This document shows positions 46,701-55,537 of a stretch of DNA of 64,000 nt, piece by piece; the stretch's first letter is position 1, and each line of letters starts with the position of its first letter. Position numbers and translations under genes: made by a program. Source of the DNA: Sphingobacterium sp. ML3W (GTDB lineage Bacteria > Bacteroidota > Bacteroidia > Sphingobacteriales > Sphingobacteriaceae). The stretch lies in assembly GCF_029542085.1 (NCBI RefSeq), contig NZ_CP107036.1, positions 6,489,095 through 6,553,094 on the forward strand, read 5' to 3'. The notes below the pieces were generated by a model that did not search any database, was not told the origin of the DNA, and was given only the letters and a program-made list of their open reading frames with translations.

Positions 46701-47436
46701 CCTATCAAAAGATGTTGTAGACTCCTTCCAGTCAATGTATGACCTAGAAGAAAAGTATGCAAAACTAAGAAAAGATGCTAGCTCTGATCAGATCGCTGCA
46801 TTAAATAAAATGATGCGTCTTGAAAAACAGATTAATAATGGGATATCAAATATTTTCATTGGTCTTGCTAACAGCTTTGGAAATCTAGGAGGAGGCATAC
46901 TAACAGGAGCTGTCAGTGAAGGAGCTAGTACAGGAGATTTTTCACAACTTAAAAACCTATTTAAAGGAGATAACAAGATGTTGGGGTATGGTTCTTTAGC
47001 CTCTCTACTAGGAGGTGCTGTGACAAAGCTTACACCTAAAACATCTGTCTCTGGTCAAGCTTTAGGTGGAGCGCTTGCAGGTGCAGGAAGTGGTGCACTG
47101 TTGGGTGCTGCGATATCTGGTCCTTTGGCACCTATAGGTGCTGCAGTAGGAGCGGTTTTAGGAGCTGTTGGTGGTATTTTAAGTGCAAATAAAGCTAACA
47201 AACAGCGAGAATTAGAAGAACAGCAATTATTAGAGCAAAAAAGGACAAATATGTTGTTAGAACGTCAACAGGCATTAGCTTTTACATCATCTATTACAGG
47301 TCAAGCCACAAATCAAGGTATTGTAACAGGTGTTGAACGTAATGAGTTTGGGGATATAGTATTTGAGATTGAAGGAAGAAAATTAAAAACAGTAATTGAC
47401 AGGGAAAATTTAGCTCAAGGAAGGGGAGTATTCTAA
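43765..47436 (+). CDS. tail tape measure protein
   Basis: 1223 residues, the longest phage gene. Long coiled-coil segments (about 80-200, 590-720, 860-900), a hydrophobic middle near residue 355 (INLATLGISLATAGWTAYTMW) and a Gly/Ala-rich membrane-active region near the C-terminus (about 1105-1150). Residues 600-651 and 652-702 are a tandem repeat of about 51 residues sharing RPFLKTKEDI. Role: sets tail length and passes through the host membrane at DNA entry. By lambda's ratio the length predicts a tail of roughly 180 nm; this is inference. Confidence 0.93.
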   Translation: MATLDIEFRTKGFAAGEKQTAGLTTSLEKLEGVMNGVSFESLTKHLQNVGIALSSATTGVNGLSSALSSISSVNIGQSLSQETINQGTKSLQDAKVATEESRKAAIDFGAALKGSLSESLNNVKLRTEESRQATETYKQALLEEQKAVEQSKSSLEQKKKELVDSKVAIDNAKAATESQRLETEKSRTATQQAKQAIAELAKANKENAKNTSTYAGSYDEAQRKLTNLGRAIKSAAGGFIGADPEIESKIKQYNDLNTRLKNFDAQLGNNQRNVGNYASALKNANGVALEFNRIIQDAPFGMIGIGNNLQQLSENWKQYSMQVRSAAAENGKTVSNMTLLKGALGSIVSPINLATLGISLATAGWTAYTMWQQKANKATKETKTTIDDQIKTLDSVSRASAEAASNYSKELTQLNYLYGVIQSGTSTRQQQNLAVEELQKLYPNVFNNLSREAILAEEGARAYDKLRDSIVRVGIAEAAKKLGASATEDYVKNVVAGQSSEKEARKELHEYNRALATKNILEKDYAKFLGQTIKVNGVSFKVQKDNSLAITQLNTIINDLGRKYTDTNNKTKDFIKSSDDAKKKIQEYNDVAIQNGVLTEKQTGLISELTRKIGDLESKRPFLKTKEDIAKNVSEANLLKKELKSLETVSENQVGLISAVKDKLSQLNKDRPFLKTKEDIQANIQETNKYKKELADLEKGLKKTSSRKIVSQQAKQAESLDALVTRISGVFDNKTDSGNLLSLEGLDKIQKATENKYQQMINTVDTIEKQGILKKKGNQDAINKITLAAANERAEILKAKESEISQNAINFAEARENKLNQLYQVAGMTRTSSREKDLQADKIYWDSVLANAEKYGISAEQVEELRRSSMAQVNKKWDGIALDDVSKLQEKIIKIEEKPFKSGQGVSQVKEELDKRLKQIEDFYNQIYDILNKNGLSTKGINMINSLEIVTDASNLATSELSRNVKNQFRRSVSSSLSSLSKDVVDSFQSMYDLEEKYAKLRKDASSDQIAALNKMMRLEKQINNGISNIFIGLANSFGNLGGGILTGAVSEGASTGDFSQLKNLFKGDNKMLGYGSLASLLGGAVTKLTPKTSVSGQALGGALAGAGSGALLGAAISGPLAPIGAAVGAVLGAVGGILSANKANKQRELEEQQLLEQKRTNMLLERQQALAFTSSITGQATNQGIVTGVERNEFGDIVFEIEGRKLKTVIDRENLAQGRGVF

Positions 47437-49685
47437 TGGCAGTAAAATATACCATACCATTTAAGGATGATGCAAATGCACTGTGGAAAGTAGATATTGA
47501 CTTACCTTCTTATAATGGAGAGCCAATCGAACTAGTAGGTGTTGGAAGAACTTTTTGTGCGATAGATTATGGAGCATCTAGTGAAGATCCATATGAGCCA
47601 ATTTGGTCAAGTTCGGTAACAATTCAATTTTATAATAAGAACGGCGAAGTAGATCTACGAGAACTTCAGTTACTATCGGATTTAGAAGGTAGACTTAAAT
47701 TGTATAAAGGAGACACTTTAAAATGGTCTGGGTACATTTTACCCGATGGTATTCAAAGATTGATGTCTCCAAATCCTTATACAGTTTCTTTGACAGCTAC
47801 TGATGGGTTACAGTTGTTAAATACAATACCTTTTAACGGACTTCGACATGACCCATTGGTTGATGGAATGAGTGTTATATGCCCTTTAGCTTATGTTAGG
47901 GAAATTCTTTTTCATTATAGGCATTTAGGTATTATATTCCCTATTCGTTGGACATCAGCTGTTGAATCAGTTTTTCATAATGATGATGGATTTGCTGGAA
48001 ATACTGGTTGGGGATCACTAGGGGATGCATGGAAGGATCTTAATGAAAATAACAGGTCATGCATGTATGTGTTGTCTGGAATATTGTTGGCATTCCAAAT
48101 GCATATTTACCAGTGGGACGGTAAATGGTTAATAGAAAGGATAAATAACGTTTTTACAGGTGTTTATCCATGGAAAGAAATTAATACGGCTTTTGATGGG
48201 CAAGGTGTACCAACCTTAACTACAGGAATTTCAGATGTCAACAAAGAATATTCTTTTGTCAATGAAAATCAGGTTATGATGATTAAGCCTAGTTTGACAG
48301 ACATGGAGGTTACCTATGATTATAGTCAAGCAGAAAATAATTTACCAAATGGAGGTTTTGACAAGTGGTTCCAAGGTGATCCAATAAACTGGTACTTTCA
48401 ACCAATAACCGAAGGCGTTCCTCCTTTGGTAAAAAATCATCCTTCCTTAAGTGATAGGCCTGGTTTAGCTGCTGATTTAACAAATTATACTGAAAATAAT
48501 ATAGAAGCTGTTTTTACTTTGATTGATAACATTCCTGTAGATTCAAATATACTTTTTAAAAGATTTTTACTTGGGTTTACCTTCATGCCATTATTCGGTT
48601 TCACATTCAATAACCAAACAGGATTTATTGATTGGAACACCAATCCATTGAAGATATCAGTTTCATTCATATTTAATAATAAAACATGGTACCTTAATGA
48701 ATTCGGTTATTGGTGGAATGAGGATACTGCTACTATAGTACAGAAATTCACATTAGGATGGGACTTACCAGCGAAATCATATTTAAAAGTTATTTTTTCA
48801 AGTACGCTTTTTTTTAATCCTGGAGATACAGTCGAAATCAGTTTTCTTAGAAATGGAGTTGTAGAGAATCATCCATTCACATTTGACACTTTAACTACTC
48901 CAGAAGAGGCATTAACCAGATTTTTGAATGAGATACCTAATAGCCAAGAATATGGTGCTGGGGCTCAATATAAAGCTTTAGGGATATATGATGTGTCGGA
49001 TGTACCTGAAAACTATGTTAAAACGGGCAAAACACTTGAATCAATTAAAAAGATAAACATTTCGGTAGACAGTCTCAAAATTAATGACATAGCTACAGTA
49101 GTTTTTTCAGGTAAAGGGGGTAATAGCGAAATATTACTTCCAGACATGGGGCCAAGTTTAGATGGGAATAACGGATTGATGAATATTCAATTTTTTGTTA
49201 AACCTGGGCAGGAATATGTATTAGATGACGCCTATTTCAGATTTGAACAAAACAACGAGGTATTTAAATCATCATTAGAAACCGTTAAAAAAACGAACAT
49301 AGAAAAGAAATCGCTGAATATAAGTAGTTCTTTTACCGGTTTCATGCTTTCCAATATAATGTCAAATTTCTACGACAGCAATAAAGAGTACAAGTTTACT
49401 GATGGTAAGTATACCGGATCACTAACTGGTATGACGGCTAATGCTATCATGAGGCTTAGGTATGTGCCAAGAGAAGTTTTCCAAGGTGATTTATTGGTAC
49501 GAGGAGATGAGTGGAAAGTAAATACGATTTATGGAATAGAGGGCAAAAAGTTCCTACCCTTAAACAGCAGATATAATATTGAAACTGGAATAGTAAATGT
49601 TACGGCATTGGAGTGCGAAGATGGCAGTCCTTTCCTAACAGAAAAGAGATATGGTAGTAATGATACAATTTTAAGTAATACATAG
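47436..49685 (+). CDS. tail tip/hub protein (Bacteroidota siphovirus type)
   Basis: 749 residues of mostly beta sequence, directly after the tape measure. The start (VKYTIPFKDDANALWKVDIDLPSYNGEPIELVGVG) and TLKWSGYILPDGIQ, with SLTATDGLQLL, resemble the distal-tail/hub proteins that close the tube and carry the receptor-binding parts. No catalytic motif is seen. The assignment is by gene order and general resemblance; a fused carbohydrate-binding part in the second half is possible. Confidence 0.7.
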   Translation: MAVKYTIPFKDDANALWKVDIDLPSYNGEPIELVGVGRTFCAIDYGASSEDPYEPIWSSSVTIQFYNKNGEVDLRELQLLSDLEGRLKLYKGDTLKWSGYILPDGIQRLMSPNPYTVSLTATDGLQLLNTIPFNGLRHDPLVDGMSVICPLAYVREILFHYRHLGIIFPIRWTSAVESVFHNDDGFAGNTGWGSLGDAWKDLNENNRSCMYVLSGILLAFQMHIYQWDGKWLIERINNVFTGVYPWKEINTAFDGQGVPTLTTGISDVNKEYSFVNENQVMMIKPSLTDMEVTYDYSQAENNLPNGGFDKWFQGDPINWYFQPITEGVPPLVKNHPSLSDRPGLAADLTNYTENNIEAVFTLIDNIPVDSNILFKRFLLGFTFMPLFGFTFNNQTGFIDWNTNPLKISVSFIFNNKTWYLNEFGYWWNEDTATIVQKFTLGWDLPAKSYLKVIFSSTLFFNPGDTVEISFLRNGVVENHPFTFDTLTTPEEALTRFLNEIPNSQEYGAGAQYKALGIYDVSDVPENYVKTGKTLESIKKINISVDSLKINDIATVVFSGKGGNSEILLPDMGPSLDGNNGLMNIQFFVKPGQEYVLDDAYFRFEQNNEVFKSSLETVKKTNIEKKSLNISSSFTGFMLSNIMSNFYDSNKEYKFTDGKYTGSLTGMTANAIMRLRYVPREVFQGDLLVRGDEWKVNTIYGIEGKKFLPLNSRYNIETGIVNVTALECEDGSPFLTEKRYGSNDTILSNT

Positions 49686-49689
49686 TAAG

Positions 49690-50280
49690 ATGGCAATAGG
49701 ACACATTTACAAACTTACGACCCCTGATAATATGATTTATATAGGTAAGACTAAAAACTTAGTTAAAAGGTATTGGAAATATAAATCGACTATGGATCAA
49801 GGATTAATGTGCATTGAAATAAAAAAATGGGGATGGGATAGAATAGAGAAGGAGATATTATTTGAAGGCGAGTATAATGAATCTTTGTTTTCTGATTTAG
49901 AAAGGCATTACATAAGGTTCTACAATACATTTGAATCTGAACATGGATTAAATAGTCAAACAGGGGGTAAAAAAGGATTTAAAGTAAGTAAATCATCCTC
50001 TGCAAAAATGGGGGAATCTAGATTAGGAATGATAATACCCGATCATGTTATTGAAAAAAGAAGAGAGGCTATGTTGGGTAAAACTTGGAAAATAAGATTC
50101 GAAGGAAAAGCAAATAATTCTCGAACAAAGCGAGATGGCAAAGAGATACTAGATATGTCCTTTGGTATATACTATGACACCATAAGTGAAGCTGCAGAAT
50201 CATTAGGTATAAAAAGGACAACCTTATCTGCAAAACTGGTAGGACGTCGAATTAATAATACAAACATTAAATACGTATAA
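49690..50280 (+). CDS. GIY-YIG homing endonuclease with NUMOD domain
   Basis: 196 residues. The GIY-YIG nuclease core is complete: IY (6-7), YIG (17-19), R27 on the helix, E71 in LERHYIRFYNTF and N88 in GLNSQTGGKKG. After it come a basic NUMOD3-like stretch (about 100-130) and a NUMOD1-like DNA-binding end (YYDTISEAAESLGIKRTTLSAKL). Role: cuts a specific allele lacking the gene, promoting its own spread. It is wedged with 4 and 1 base spacing between two tail genes, a typical free-standing homing insertion. Confidence 0.9.
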   Translation: MAIGHIYKLTTPDNMIYIGKTKNLVKRYWKYKSTMDQGLMCIEIKKWGWDRIEKEILFEGEYNESLFSDLERHYIRFYNTFESEHGLNSQTGGKKGFKVSKSSSAKMGESRLGMIIPDHVIEKRREAMLGKTWKIRFEGKANNSRTKRDGKEILDMSFGIYYDTISEAAESLGIKRTTLSAKLVGRRINNTNIKYV

Positions 50281-50281
50281 T

Positions 50282-51931
50282 ATGGAAATGGCTGATGAAA
50301 TAATTAAAGCGCGCGTGTGGTGGAAGGTAGACAGTGAAGCCAATTGGAATGCTAATGATTTAATATTAGGTCCAGGCGAACCTGCTTGGGTAGTAAATAC
50401 ACTTGATCAAGGCGTTAATGTCAAAGTTGGCAACGGCGAAAAGAAGTTTAGTGAACTACCATATTTTATAGAATATGACCAAGCGGCATACGTTAATATA
50501 ACTGGTACAGCCCTTCCATCTGCATCAGGAGTAGGCTATTCAATTGTGCCAGAAGGAACCTATACCCGAGCAGGGCAAAGTAATGTTGTGGTCCCTACAG
50601 GACAGCTAGGTATTCTATACAAAGACGGCACCACCTGGAGCTTAGGAAGCAGTGTGGCTTTGCCGCAGGCCACAGCTGATGGCAATATAGCATTAGGAGA
50701 AACTAAAGCTCCTAATGGTGATAAAACTTATAAGGCTATTCAGCCACTAGATAAAGCTATAAACGGTGGTGAGAGTAATTTTGGATTAAGTGCAGCAATA
50801 GAGACATATACAATAACTGATACAAATGAATATGTAGATGTAAACATACTTAACGGATCTTTGTATTCAGGCGCTATTGAAAAGATCAATGTCAGGGCAA
50901 GTAAGATCGGTCAGATCAGGGTTAACCTATTCCAGGATGAGACACCCACAGGCGCATCATTAAAGACGCTTCGTAATATGGTTGAGGTAACACTTGATTG
51001 CACCACTGTTGGGGTTAACACTTTTGTAGATGGCACCCATTTCAATAATATAACAACTAAACAGGGGTGGTTACCTGGGGCAAGATTAATTGCGGGGGGG
51101 GCATTGCCTTATCGAATCATAAGGACAGGGGCAGCTTGTAGGTATCCGTCTACTTCTGTTCCTGTAGTAGGTGCAACTGCAAATATGGCTGTGCATGACA
51201 TTGAATTTGCTATAGAATTTGTTGTTAAACATGATGGCATGGAGCCAAGGCTGTACGATGCGGAAACCAATATTTCCTCCCTACAGACGGAAGTTGTCGA
51301 AAAGATATCAGAAGATGATTTTACATTTACTGAGAGCGTAAACATTGCCAATCCAGCAAATAAAATCGCAGGATCATATATAGATTCAGCAGGTAATATC
51401 CAGACAGGTTCAGGTTGGGAAATGATCAAGATTGATACATCTAAATTTGATGTGGGACAGGAGATAACATTCGGCAACATTACTATTTCGACTGGTCATT
51501 GTGCCTGGTATAATGGTACTACTAAAATACTTTATGGTGGCAGCTATAATACAGGAAATTTACCTAAAACAGTTTTAAAGCCAGCTAATGGGAATATACT
51601 TTACATAACTATTATGAGAAGTAATATTTCTAATCCAAGTGTTATGGTTAATAAGGGAGCGACTCTACTTCCATATCAACCTTTCCAGGAAGAGAAGATT
51701 GACAAAATCAAAGGATATCCTTTGGCAGGTAGCAGCGGAAGTGGCGGCAATACTTTTGATCAATCATTAAACACAACAGATAGTGTCAGGTTTGCATTCA
51801 TTACAGGTGCTGGTGCAAGATTTGAACGTCCAGTATGGGATGAAGTTTCGCCTACTACTGTTCAAGTTGGTGATGAATATGTGTTTCCTGATGGTAATGG
51901 TAATTATTTCAACAAGACAAGGGGAGTTTAG
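50282..51931 (+). CDS. tail fibre / receptor-binding protein
   Basis: 549 residues. The N-terminus (KARVWWKVDSEANWNANDLILGPGEPAW ... VKVGNGEKKFSELPYF) is the tropism-determinant-like attachment domain found at the start of many tail fibres. A central beta-rich portion follows, and the C-terminus has a Gly/Ser linker then TFDQSLNTTDSVRFAFITGAG, a shaft-type repeat common in fibres. Role: binds the host surface. No reverse transcriptase or template repeat is present, so a diversity-generating element is not indicated. Confidence 0.78.
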   Translation: MEMADEIIKARVWWKVDSEANWNANDLILGPGEPAWVVNTLDQGVNVKVGNGEKKFSELPYFIEYDQAAYVNITGTALPSASGVGYSIVPEGTYTRAGQSNVVVPTGQLGILYKDGTTWSLGSSVALPQATADGNIALGETKAPNGDKTYKAIQPLDKAINGGESNFGLSAAIETYTITDTNEYVDVNILNGSLYSGAIEKINVRASKIGQIRVNLFQDETPTGASLKTLRNMVEVTLDCTTVGVNTFVDGTHFNNITTKQGWLPGARLIAGGALPYRIIRTGAACRYPSTSVPVVGATANMAVHDIEFAIEFVVKHDGMEPRLYDAETNISSLQTEVVEKISEDDFTFTESVNIANPANKIAGSYIDSAGNIQTGSGWEMIKIDTSKFDVGQEITFGNITISTGHCAWYNGTTKILYGGSYNTGNLPKTVLKPANGNILYITIMRSNISNPSVMVNKGATLLPYQPFQEEKIDKIKGYPLAGSSGSGGNTFDQSLNTTDSVRFAFITGAGARFERPVWDEVSPTTVQVGDEYVFPDGNGNYFNKTRGV

Positions 51932-51934
51932 GAT

Positions 51935-53491
51935 ATGTTGACTACGATTTTTCCAAGAAAAGATTTTGACTGTAAAATATGTGATTACAGATATGGTAAA
52001 AGGTTCGCCATTCAGCAAAATACAGACTCAGGGCTTAATTACCCTGTTGATACAGAACCGGGCAAACAATATGCTAATTTTCAGATGTATCAATCATTCA
52101 AATATGGGATGAAGTATACCATGTTCAGCAATAGTTATAATCCTGGTGGTGCAAATTCTATAGCAAATATTGATTATGTGAATATGTGCGGATCAGGAAT
52201 TGTGGAATTGCAGCATTATTTCAGTACGGATAAGTGGATTAATCCTGTCACTGGTGTTGATGAGTTAATTCCTGATCATATAGGTTCAGTATGGACTAGT
52301 TTAGGTGCTACTTATTTTAATGTTACTGCTGGAGATTCAAAGCCAACACTCTATCCTAACCATGGGCAACAGCTTTATGATATATCGGGTGGTAAGTATG
52401 GGTACGATGTAGTTAATGGGGTTTCAGGGCTTAGCAATTTGTCAGAACTCAAAGGTATAAAATCTAGGCAAACAGATTGGGTAGATTCATTAGGCATAAA
52501 ATCCTGCAGTGTGTTTTCTTATCGGAATGGGAGAAATATGAGCCCAGAAGTATACAAACAGCTCTATTTAATGGGCAGACAATCTAATCCTAATAATGCA
52601 TATTTCTATTATGGTAATTCAAAATTTGACGAGACACCTTTAGGGAACGATTTGCCATTAAGTAGAACAAATCAAGTAAATAGATCTATTACAACAAGGT
52701 GGGTAGATTCTTATATATCTTCTACTCCTGGGGCTAAGGAGGCTGCTAATAATTTAGTTAGAAACAAGATTACTGAAGCCTATAATAACCGTGGGGCCTA
52801 TACTGATTTTTCCCACCATCATAGCGCAGGAAGCAATCAGATGCTTGAAGACCTATTTAAAACTATAGGTGAGCACCTTGATGCTATGGACTATCGAAAA
52901 GATTGCTGGATATCCGGCTTTGGTGATTTGGCTGAATACTTTTGGTTTCGCCAATTGACTAAACGAGCTGTTGCAACTAATTTAGGTGATAGGATTCAGA
53001 TTACTTTGGAGTGGAACGATTTAAATACTGTCACCAACGGGTTATCTGATGATGTTTTACTTACTATGCTTAAAACTCCTTTGTCTATAGAAATTGACTT
53101 AACAGGAACATTCCTAGCGGGTAAAACGATTAAAACAAGCTATGGCAAGATACTCAGTTTAGGATCTGATAAATACATTGTTGAATTGTCTTTCTATGAA
53201 GCCTACGCAGGGATAAAATGTCTTGTTATTCAGGAAGGGCAAGGAGAATTTTATGATACAACTGTTATTTCGGCCAGTTATTCTAAGATCGGATCGAATG
53301 TCACTGTTACGGTAAATAAGAATGTAAGGGCAGTATTGATGAGTACAGCAGATACGATATACAACATGTCGGCGCTTCTATATTCCAATACATTATCAAA
53401 GTCACATACATTCCTGTTGGATAGTACAAAAATCACATTTATAGGAGTTGTGGATGAATTGGGGGCGACTAAATTAATCGAAATCGTATGA
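51935..53491 (+). CDS. tail-associated protein, possible carbohydrate-active enzyme
   Basis: 518 residues, 4 bases after the fibre gene. The first 350 residues have the rhythm of a NodB-type (polysaccharide deacetylase) barrel: CSVFSYRNGRNMSPEVYK (around 192-208) resembles the arginine motif, and GAYTDFSHHHSAGSNQMLEDLFKTIGEHLDAM supplies a histidine cluster. The C-terminal 170 residues are beta-sandwich-like. If correct, it would remove acetyl groups from the host capsule or O-antigen during attachment. The assignment is tentative; it could be a non-catalytic spike. Confidence 0.5.
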   Translation: MLTTIFPRKDFDCKICDYRYGKRFAIQQNTDSGLNYPVDTEPGKQYANFQMYQSFKYGMKYTMFSNSYNPGGANSIANIDYVNMCGSGIVELQHYFSTDKWINPVTGVDELIPDHIGSVWTSLGATYFNVTAGDSKPTLYPNHGQQLYDISGGKYGYDVVNGVSGLSNLSELKGIKSRQTDWVDSLGIKSCSVFSYRNGRNMSPEVYKQLYLMGRQSNPNNAYFYYGNSKFDETPLGNDLPLSRTNQVNRSITTRWVDSYISSTPGAKEAANNLVRNKITEAYNNRGAYTDFSHHHSAGSNQMLEDLFKTIGEHLDAMDYRKDCWISGFGDLAEYFWFRQLTKRAVATNLGDRIQITLEWNDLNTVTNGLSDDVLLTMLKTPLSIEIDLTGTFLAGKTIKTSYGKILSLGSDKYIVELSFYEAYAGIKCLVIQEGQGEFYDTTVISASYSKIGSNVTVTVNKNVRAVLMSTADTIYNMSALLYSNTLSKSHTFLLDSTKITFIGVVDELGATKLIEIV

Positions 53492-53982
53492 TGGAAGATA
53501 AAAGACTACAATGGGCAGATCCAATAACCTTATTAAGAATAAGGCTATTGCATCCAAGTATCAGGGCAGAAGTAAGGGAATTGTATCTGCAAATTAACAC
53601 GATCCTTCCTAAAGGCGTTAGGCTTCGTTTTGCTCAGACACTCCGAACATTTAAAGAACAGGATGCTTTGTATAAGCAACGTCCCAAGGTTACAAATGCC
53701 AAAGGGGGACAATCTATCCATAATTACGGGCTAGCGTTCGATATCGTCATCCTTTATGATAAGGATGGTAACGGAACATTTGAGACAGCTAGTTGGGATC
53801 TTGACAATAATTTTATACGAGTGGTTAATTTCTTCAAGTCCAAAGGTTGGTCATGGGGTGGGGATTGGAAGTCGTTTAAAGACTATCCTCACTTTGAAAA
53901 GACCTTTGGCAACACCTGGCAAACATTGATTGGCAAAAAAAGGAGAGTAGACGGTAATGGTAATGATTATGTGATTTTATAA
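53488..53982 (+). CDS. endolysin, M15-family peptidase
   Basis: 164 residues. Zinc-ligand motifs of the M15 (VanY / L-Ala-D-Glu peptidase) family are present: SIHNYGLAFD (H78, D85) and DYPHFEK (H135), with W in GWSWGGDWKSF before it, as in phage endolysins of this class. Role: cuts peptide stems of peptidoglycan at the end of infection. No signal peptide is visible, so release needs a holin or the membrane proteins encoded next. It overlaps the tail gene by 4 bases. Confidence 0.9.
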   Translation: MMEDKRLQWADPITLLRIRLLHPSIRAEVRELYLQINTILPKGVRLRFAQTLRTFKEQDALYKQRPKVTNAKGGQSIHNYGLAFDIVILYDKDGNGTFETASWDLDNNFIRVVNFFKSKGWSWGGDWKSFKDYPHFEKTFGNTWQTLIGKKRRVDGNGNDYVIL

Positions 53983-54263
53983 TGGAAGAGGAATCAGAAG
54001 ACAAAAGAGTTAGAACCATCAATAAGTATCCACTTGCTTTTGTGGTATTTTTCGTAACTGTGCTATTGACAACATTCGTCAACAAGCTTTTCAGTACAAA
54101 TGACGATCGTAGCAGGGAGTGTATGGAGCAAGTTGATTATCTGCGTGAGCGAGTGGATAAACTGGAAAAACAGGTAGATGACTATACAAAAGCTGTTATG
54201 TATAAAGATGCACAGATCAAGAACAGGGATTTAGTAATTGATTCATTGAAATATGAGAAATAA
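53982..54263 (+). CDS. membrane-anchored coiled-coil protein of the lysis cassette
   Basis: 93 residues. A cytoplasmic start (1-17), one transmembrane helix (about 17-36: LAFVVFFVTVLLTTFVNKLF) and a periplasmic coiled coil (CMEQVDYLRERVDKLEKQVDDYTKAV). This topology fits a holin-like or i-spanin-like protein. It starts in the endolysin stop (TAATG). Which of the two roles applies cannot be told from sequence alone. Confidence 0.6.
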   Translation: MEEESEDKRVRTINKYPLAFVVFFVTVLLTTFVNKLFSTNDDRSRECMEQVDYLRERVDKLEKQVDDYTKAVMYKDAQIKNRDLVIDSLKYEK

Positions 54264-55008
54264 GATTTTTACAGCACTTTTGATCGTATTGGTCATAGTG
54301 CTGACCTATTTACTTGTTACTAGCCGAGGGAACAAAGAATCAGGTATTGAGCCGGCAGCTAAAGAGCTGGTAAATGCGGAGGTGAAAAATATAGTCACTA
54401 AAATGGACAGGGAAGGTTTTGAGCATACAGTAATGTCCGATAAGGAAAATGTTATTAAGTCTGTCGCTCAACTAGACACAAATTCAAGAAAGAAATTAGA
54501 CAGTGTTAATGCATTGCTTGGTATCAAAGAAAAGCAATTAGAGCACTGGATATCATATAGCGCTAAATTGGAAGGTAAACTATTGAAAGCGGTCCGTACA
54601 GATACTTCTTTTCGTTATGAGGATAAATGGGCTAATATAGAGTATGTGATATCGAAAGATACCGCTAATAATGGTCATTTTAATTTTAAATACAATGCTG
54701 ATATTAATTACGCCGAATACTGGAAACGTAACCACTTTTTAGCGCCCAAGAAACATTATATAGATTTTTGGATAAATGATCCACGAGCTACAATAAACGG
54801 AGTGAAACGGATTAAAATCGAAGCAAAAGAGCCCAAATTTAAAGTAGAAGGAAGCTCTATTGTGATGTATGATGGGCATGCGCATATTGGAGCTGATGTA
54901 GGTGTAAAAATTGGTAAGGTTAAGGTAGGAACAAGTTACATGTATAACACTGCCACAGGAGACTTGAAGCCTTATTATTATGGCAAGTTTAAATTGCTTG
55001 ATTTTTAA
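54253..55008 (+). CDS. second membrane-anchored lysis-cassette protein
   Basis: 251 residues with an N-terminal membrane helix (about 5-24), a helical stretch (about 60-115) and a C-terminal beta-rich domain (VGTSYMYNTATGDLKPYYYGKFKL). It overlaps the previous gene by 11 bases. Topology (one N-in helix, long periplasmic part) suggests a spanin-type or tail-membrane function; the beta-rich end could contact the outer membrane. No family recognised. Confidence 0.5.
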   Translation: MRNKIFTALLIVLVIVLTYLLVTSRGNKESGIEPAAKELVNAEVKNIVTKMDREGFEHTVMSDKENVIKSVAQLDTNSRKKLDSVNALLGIKEKQLEHWISYSAKLEGKLLKAVRTDTSFRYEDKWANIEYVISKDTANNGHFNFKYNADINYAEYWKRNHFLAPKKHYIDFWINDPRATINGVKRIKIEAKEPKFKVEGSSIVMYDGHAHIGADVGVKIGKVKVGTSYMYNTATGDLKPYYYGKFKLLDF

Positions 55009-55059
55009 TATAGGAGTTATTTTATTTTAGTAACTTGGGGATTAAATAACTAAAATTTT

Positions 55060-55500
55060 ATGGAAAACTCAAACGAACAAAAAGTTAAAACCCTTCAAGA
55101 TCAATTTAAGACATTTTTTACAAACATGTTATACAGATCTCCCATTAAGTCTTATACAGATATCGTCCAATATGAAGATGAAGTAAGAAGTTTAAATTTG
55201 GAAGATAAAGCATTCGAGCAAGAATTATTAGATTTAATAACATCGATGTCTGTAAGTAAGGATAAGTATACAAAACTTAATGTTAGCATAACTCTAGACC
55301 ATACAGATGCTAAATTTCAAGATACTATTAAGGCAATTAATCAGTTAATCCCAGGATTTCAATATAATCCAAGTGATAATGGATTAGTGTGGTTTGAGTT
55401 CTTTACTCCTGGAGGTACTACCCCAGAGGAACTTGCTAGATTGATAAAAAGCTCTGATCTAGTAATTGATAGTGAAGTAATATATGCTGGAAACGAGTAA
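55060..55500 (+). CDS. phage protein of unknown function at the end of the late operon
   Basis: 146 residues, soluble, mixed alpha/beta, without a signal peptide or membrane helix. It lies 51 bases after the lysis genes and ends at a strong terminator. In the short gap TTTTAGT and ACTAAAA form a 7-bp dyad that could be a regulatory site, so this gene may be expressed separately, for example from the prophage. No family recognised. Confidence 0.6.
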   Translation: MENSNEQKVKTLQDQFKTFFTNMLYRSPIKSYTDIVQYEDEVRSLNLEDKAFEQELLDLITSMSVSKDKYTKLNVSITLDHTDAKFQDTIKAINQLIPGFQYNPSDNGLVWFEFFTPGGTTPEELARLIKSSDLVIDSEVIYAGNE

Positions 55501-55507
55501 AAATAGT

Positions 55508-55537
55508 AAAGGCTGGGTGTTATGATGCCCGGCCTTT
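55508..55537. terminator. bidirectional terminator at the operon junction
   Basis: AAAGGCTGGG (55508-55517) pairs with CCCGGCCTTT (55528-55537) with one G-U pair; A runs and T runs flank it. It separates the rightward late operon from the leftward genes and overlaps the stop of the leftward gene at 55536. Confidence 0.75.

Noticed and set aside
50282..53491. Diversity-generating retroelement around the tail fibre
   Set aside because: The fibre has a tropism-determinant-like N-terminus, but there is no reverse transcriptase and no template/variable repeat pair in the window.
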